64,000 nucleotides of DNA from CBDCZY01 sp965224745. Lineage in GTDB: Bacteria; Pseudomonadota; Gammaproteobacteria; Methylococcales; Methylomonadaceae. Where the stretch lies: the NCBI GenBank assembly GCA_965224745.1, contig CBDCZY010000010.1, forward strand, positions 248,001 to 312,000. The letters are read 5' to 3'. Positions 61,816-64,000 of the stretch are shown here, one piece after another. The notes beneath the pieces were generated by a model, which was not told where the DNA came from, ran no database searches, and saw only the letters and a program-made list of their open reading frames with translations. The first letter of the stretch is position 1. Each line of letters begins with the position of its first letter. The position numbers were made by a program, and so were the translations under genes.

Positions 61816-63012
61816 TTGTTAGTGGTGTTCCGGTTTATGGTTATATTGCTGTTGGCTAATAACGGCCTGCAAGCCCAACCTTACATTCCGGCCGATGATG
61901 ATGTCATATTAGAGCAGTTGCCGCAAACGCTGTTTCCATCAGCTTTTGTTAAAAAAATCAGAACGCTTCGAACAGCACTAGAGAAGGAACCCAATAACTG
62001 GGAACGGGCTAAAGAGCTGTCACAAACTTATTTAAACCTCGCTAAACGGCAATCTGACCCACGTTACATGGGATATGCGCAAGCGGTTTTATCGCCTTGG
62101 TGGAAACTCAAAAACCCACCCGCCCATGCTTTATTATTGCGTGCCGTTATCTTGCAAAAGCAGCATGATTTTGCAGCAGCCAAACAAGATTTAGAGCGTG
62201 TTTTACAACAACAGCGTGATCATCCGCAAGCCCTACTAACGCTAGCGACAATTGAAAGTGTGCAAGCTGATTACCAAGATGCTATACAACATTGCCAAAG
62301 ACTACTCAAGCAGTCATCGCTCCTCTTGTCCATAGTCTGTCAAAGTATTCCATTGAGTTTAACGGGTAAAGAAAAGTTGAGTTACCAATTACTAAAAAAC
62401 GTCCTGCATGAATCTCAATATTTGGAGCAACAACAAAGGGTGTGGGCATGGACAGCATTAGCTGAAATCGCCTGGCGTATGGGAGAGCCTGGTCAGGCTC
62501 AAGAACATTTTCTAATTGCATTCAAACATGATGAAAATGACATGTATTTGCTTCGCGTCTATGCTGATTTTTTATTGCAACAGAATCGACCTGAGAAGGT
62601 TGTCGACTTGATTGATGTTGAAACGTCTAGCGATGCTTTACGGCTTAGGTTAGCTTTAGCGGAAAAAAAACTTCATAACAATTCAGGTCGGTTAGATCGG
62701 TATATTGCTCAACTGAAAGCTCGTTTTGCTGCCAATCATTTACGTGGTTCAGCACTTCATCAGGGGGATGAAGCGCGATTTAATTTGTGGTTATTGAATA
62801 AACCTGAAGCCGCCCTTGCTTTAGCCAAACAAAACTGGGCAGTTCAAAAAGAGTCTTCCGATACTTACATTTTGCTCCAGTCAGCCCAAGCTGCAGGTGA
62901 TAAAAAAATGGTTTTGAAAGTCAAACAATGGCTCAAAACAAAGGGGACTCATGACCGATTGATTGACCAAATTTTGTCTTCAGATGCGGTTCAAAACAAT
63001 ATCATTTTTTAG
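61816..63012 (+). CDS. TPR-repeat protein of the DUF4331 cluster
   Basis: About 398 residues. A signal peptide (VVFRFMVILLLANNGLQA) precedes a helical protein with TPR-type units, e.g. NNWERAKELSQTYLNLAKRQ, HDFAAAKQDLERVLQQQRDH, ALLTLATIESVQADYQDAIQ and EIAWRMGEPGQAQEHFLIAF. TPRs scaffold protein assemblies, here in the periplasm. The start is uncertain: TTG 61816, GTG 61822 or ATG 61837 all give a signal peptide. The longer frame from 61690 adds a Cys-rich stretch without ribosome site. Its end overlaps the next gene by 29 bases. Confidence 0.8.
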   Translation: MLVVFRFMVILLLANNGLQAQPYIPADDDVILEQLPQTLFPSAFVKKIRTLRTALEKEPNNWERAKELSQTYLNLAKRQSDPRYMGYAQAVLSPWWKLKNPPAHALLLRAVILQKQHDFAAAKQDLERVLQQQRDHPQALLTLATIESVQADYQDAIQHCQRLLKQSSLLLSIVCQSIPLSLTGKEKLSYQLLKNVLHESQYLEQQQRVWAWTALAEIAWRMGEPGQAQEHFLIAFKHDENDMYLLRVYADFLLQQNRPEKVVDLIDVETSSDALRLRLALAEKKLHNNSGRLDRYIAQLKARFAANHLRGSALHQGDEARFNLWLLNKPEAALALAKQNWAVQKESSDTYILLQSAQAAGDKKMVLKVKQWLKTKGTHDRLIDQILSSDAVQNNIIF

Positions 63013-64000
63013 AGGGTTATTGCTGTTGTTGGCATTGTTTCCCGCAGTAGGGTGGTGCCACAAAGCGAGTGATAGTTTTCTGACAGTAAATATCAAGTCC
63101 TACCAAATTCAAGGCCGTTGGGATATTGCATTAAGAGATCTCGATTTTGCAATCTCACTCGATACTGATAATAACGGTAAAATCACCTGGGGTGAGGTAC
63201 AAGGTCGGGAAAGTGCAATTAATAATTACGCGCTTGCAAATTTTAGCCTGGTCGACGATCACCAGTCCTGCCCAATCCAAATAGAATCACTACAAATTGA
63301 TCATCATACGGATGGTGCTTATGCAGTCTTAAATTTCAAGGCAAACTGTTCCTTTGCATTGGAGGCTGCCACCATTCGTTATAATTTACTTTTCGATTTG
63401 GATGCAACACATCGAGGTATCATGCGGCTCCACCTGAACGGTGAAAGCAATTTGGTAGTATTCAAGCCTAAGCAAACCGAGTATCAGGTCACTACGCTTT
63501 CGATTAACAAGTGGCAGACGTTTGTGCAGTTTTTGACCGAAGGTGTATGGCACATTTGGCAAGGCTATGATCATATATTATTTTTGTTGTGCTTACTGTT
63601 TCCTGCTGTCCTAACAAAAACTGGTTCCACAACCTATCAACCTGACCCCCTCCAAAGCACGTTATTGCAAGTTGCTAAGATTGTAACTGCGTTTACTTTA
63701 GCTCATTCGATTACCTTGGCGATGGCGGTATTAGGCTATGTTAGCTTGCCGAGTCGATGGGTTGAAACGACCATTGCACTCTCGGTCTTTTTAGCCGCAA
63801 TAAATAATGTTTATCCTATACTGAACCAAAGACTATGGTTAGTGGCGTTAGTGTTTGGTTTGATCCACGGTTTCGGTTTTGCCAGTGTATTAGCTGAACT
63901 TGATTTGACCTCATCATCGTTGACAGTTTCGCTACTGGGTTTCAATGTGGGAGTGGAGGTGGGTCAGCTTTTCATTGTAGCGGTATTCATACCGCTCTCC
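62984..64000 (+). CDS. HupE/UreJ-like membrane protein with EF-hand-like loop (3' end outside window)
   Basis: The frame is open from ATG 62984 to the window end (339 codons so far). The signal peptide (FFRGLLLLLALFPAVGWC) precedes a ~165-residue periplasmic domain containing D60-T-D62-N-N64-G-K66-I-T68-W-G-E71, a canonical EF-hand loop pattern. The HupE/UreJ-2 membrane domain follows: WHIWQGYDHILFLLCLLFPA, FTLAHSITLAMA, SVFLAAINN, FGLIHGFGFASVL and FNVGVEVGQLFIV, with conserved His that may bind a metal. Such proteins are presumed metal permeases. It starts inside the TPR gene, so it is co-translated. Confidence 0.88.
   Translation, partial: MRFKTISFFRGLLLLLALFPAVGWCHKASDSFLTVNIKSYQIQGRWDIALRDLDFAISLDTDNNGKITWGEVQGRESAINNYALANFSLVDDHQSCPIQIESLQIDHHTDGAYAVLNFKANCSFALEAATIRYNLLFDLDATHRGIMRLHLNGESNLVVFKPKQTEYQVTTLSINKWQTFVQFLTEGVWHIWQGYDHILFLLCLLFPAVLTKTGSTTYQPDPLQSTLLQVAKIVTAFTLAHSITLAMAVLGYVSLPSRWVETTIALSVFLAAINNVYPILNQRLWLVALVFGLIHGFGFASVLAELDLTSSSLTVSLLGFNVGVEVGQLFIVAVFIPLS

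Noticed and set aside
1..64000. CRISPR array or replication origin
   Set aside because: No regularly spaced direct repeats and no cluster of DnaA boxes were seen; all repeats found are inverted-end or hairpin types.

Overview
The window looks like a chromosomal segment of a polar-flagellate gammaproteobacterium. The flagellar gene order (fliLMNOPQR-flhBA-flhF-flhG-fliA) is the one seen in Pseudomonas/Shewanella-like and many Methylococcales or Thiotrichales genomes. DUF4331, HupE, ASPIC/UnbV and ChrR-type genes fit an aquatic, possibly methane- or sulfur-oxidising relative. That placement is inference; no species-level marker was found. The segment is unusually rich in insertion sequences, MITE-like repeats and reading frames broken at homopolymers.

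Layout. 1-2.2 kb: 3' end of uup, tRNA-Ser(GGA), a Gfo/Idh/MocA oxidoreductase. 2.2-5.1 kb: truncated MITE, then a secreted HAF-repeat/PLWWW-repeat gene broken by frameshifts and ending in a palindromic repeat. 5.4-10.9 kb (minus): a four-gene membrane glycosylation operon (two DUF2298 proteins, GtrA, GT2). 11-13.7 kb: secreted orphan, coiled-coil orphan, SAM methyltransferase. 13.7-17.2 kb: ISKra4-type IS copy 1, a possible group II intron tail, a brnTA toxin-antitoxin pair with a promoter/operator that suggests a leaderless mRNA, a small periplasmic protein, an IS66 remnant. 17.2-21.1 kb: PhyH-type dioxygenase and a chemoreceptor. 21.2-23.6 kb: IS21 copy 1. 23.9-34.8 kb: the flagellar export/switch operon, with a MITE between fliR and flhB. 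35-41.5 kb (minus): two FG-GAP/ASPIC secreted paralogues and a 7TMR-DISM kinase/NarL regulator pair. 41.6-43 kb: ISKra4 copy 2. 43.5 kb: a MITE whose ends match the IS4-type element at 55.8 kb. 43.8-45.7 kb: quinone-reductase-like gene, another MITE, then a sigma-54 promoter with an enhancer-like inverted repeat ahead of two very small ORFs. 45.9-47.2 kb: rve-type IS. 47.4-51.5 kb: RND adaptor and pump. 51.7-57.1 kb: IS1380, IS21 copy 2 and a frameshifted IS4-type element. 57.2-58 kb: antitoxin/PIN-toxin pair. 58.3-59.5 kb (minus): ECF sigma and ChrR-type zinc-cupin anti-sigma. 60-64 kb: DUF4331, TPR and HupE-like genes, the last running off the window.

How the genes work together. The flagellar operon supplies the switch (FliM/FliN), the type III export gate (FliO/P/Q/R, FlhA/FlhB), polar placement (FlhF/FlhG) and the late sigma factor (FliA). 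DUF2298-DUF2298-GtrA-GT2 resembles a Gtr-type lipid-linked sugar system. The ECF sigma/anti-sigma pair is divergent from DUF4331-TPR-HupE and may regulate it. Both ISKra4 copies and both IS21 copies keep perfect, copy-specific target duplications, so the inverted IS pairs have not recombined to flip the flagellar region since insertion.

Most worth following up: the sigma-54 micro-gene locus, the two MITE families (one inside the flagellar operon, one linked to a resident IS4-type element), the apparently leaderless autoregulated brnT promoter, the duplicated DUF2298 operon and the PLWWW repeat protein.
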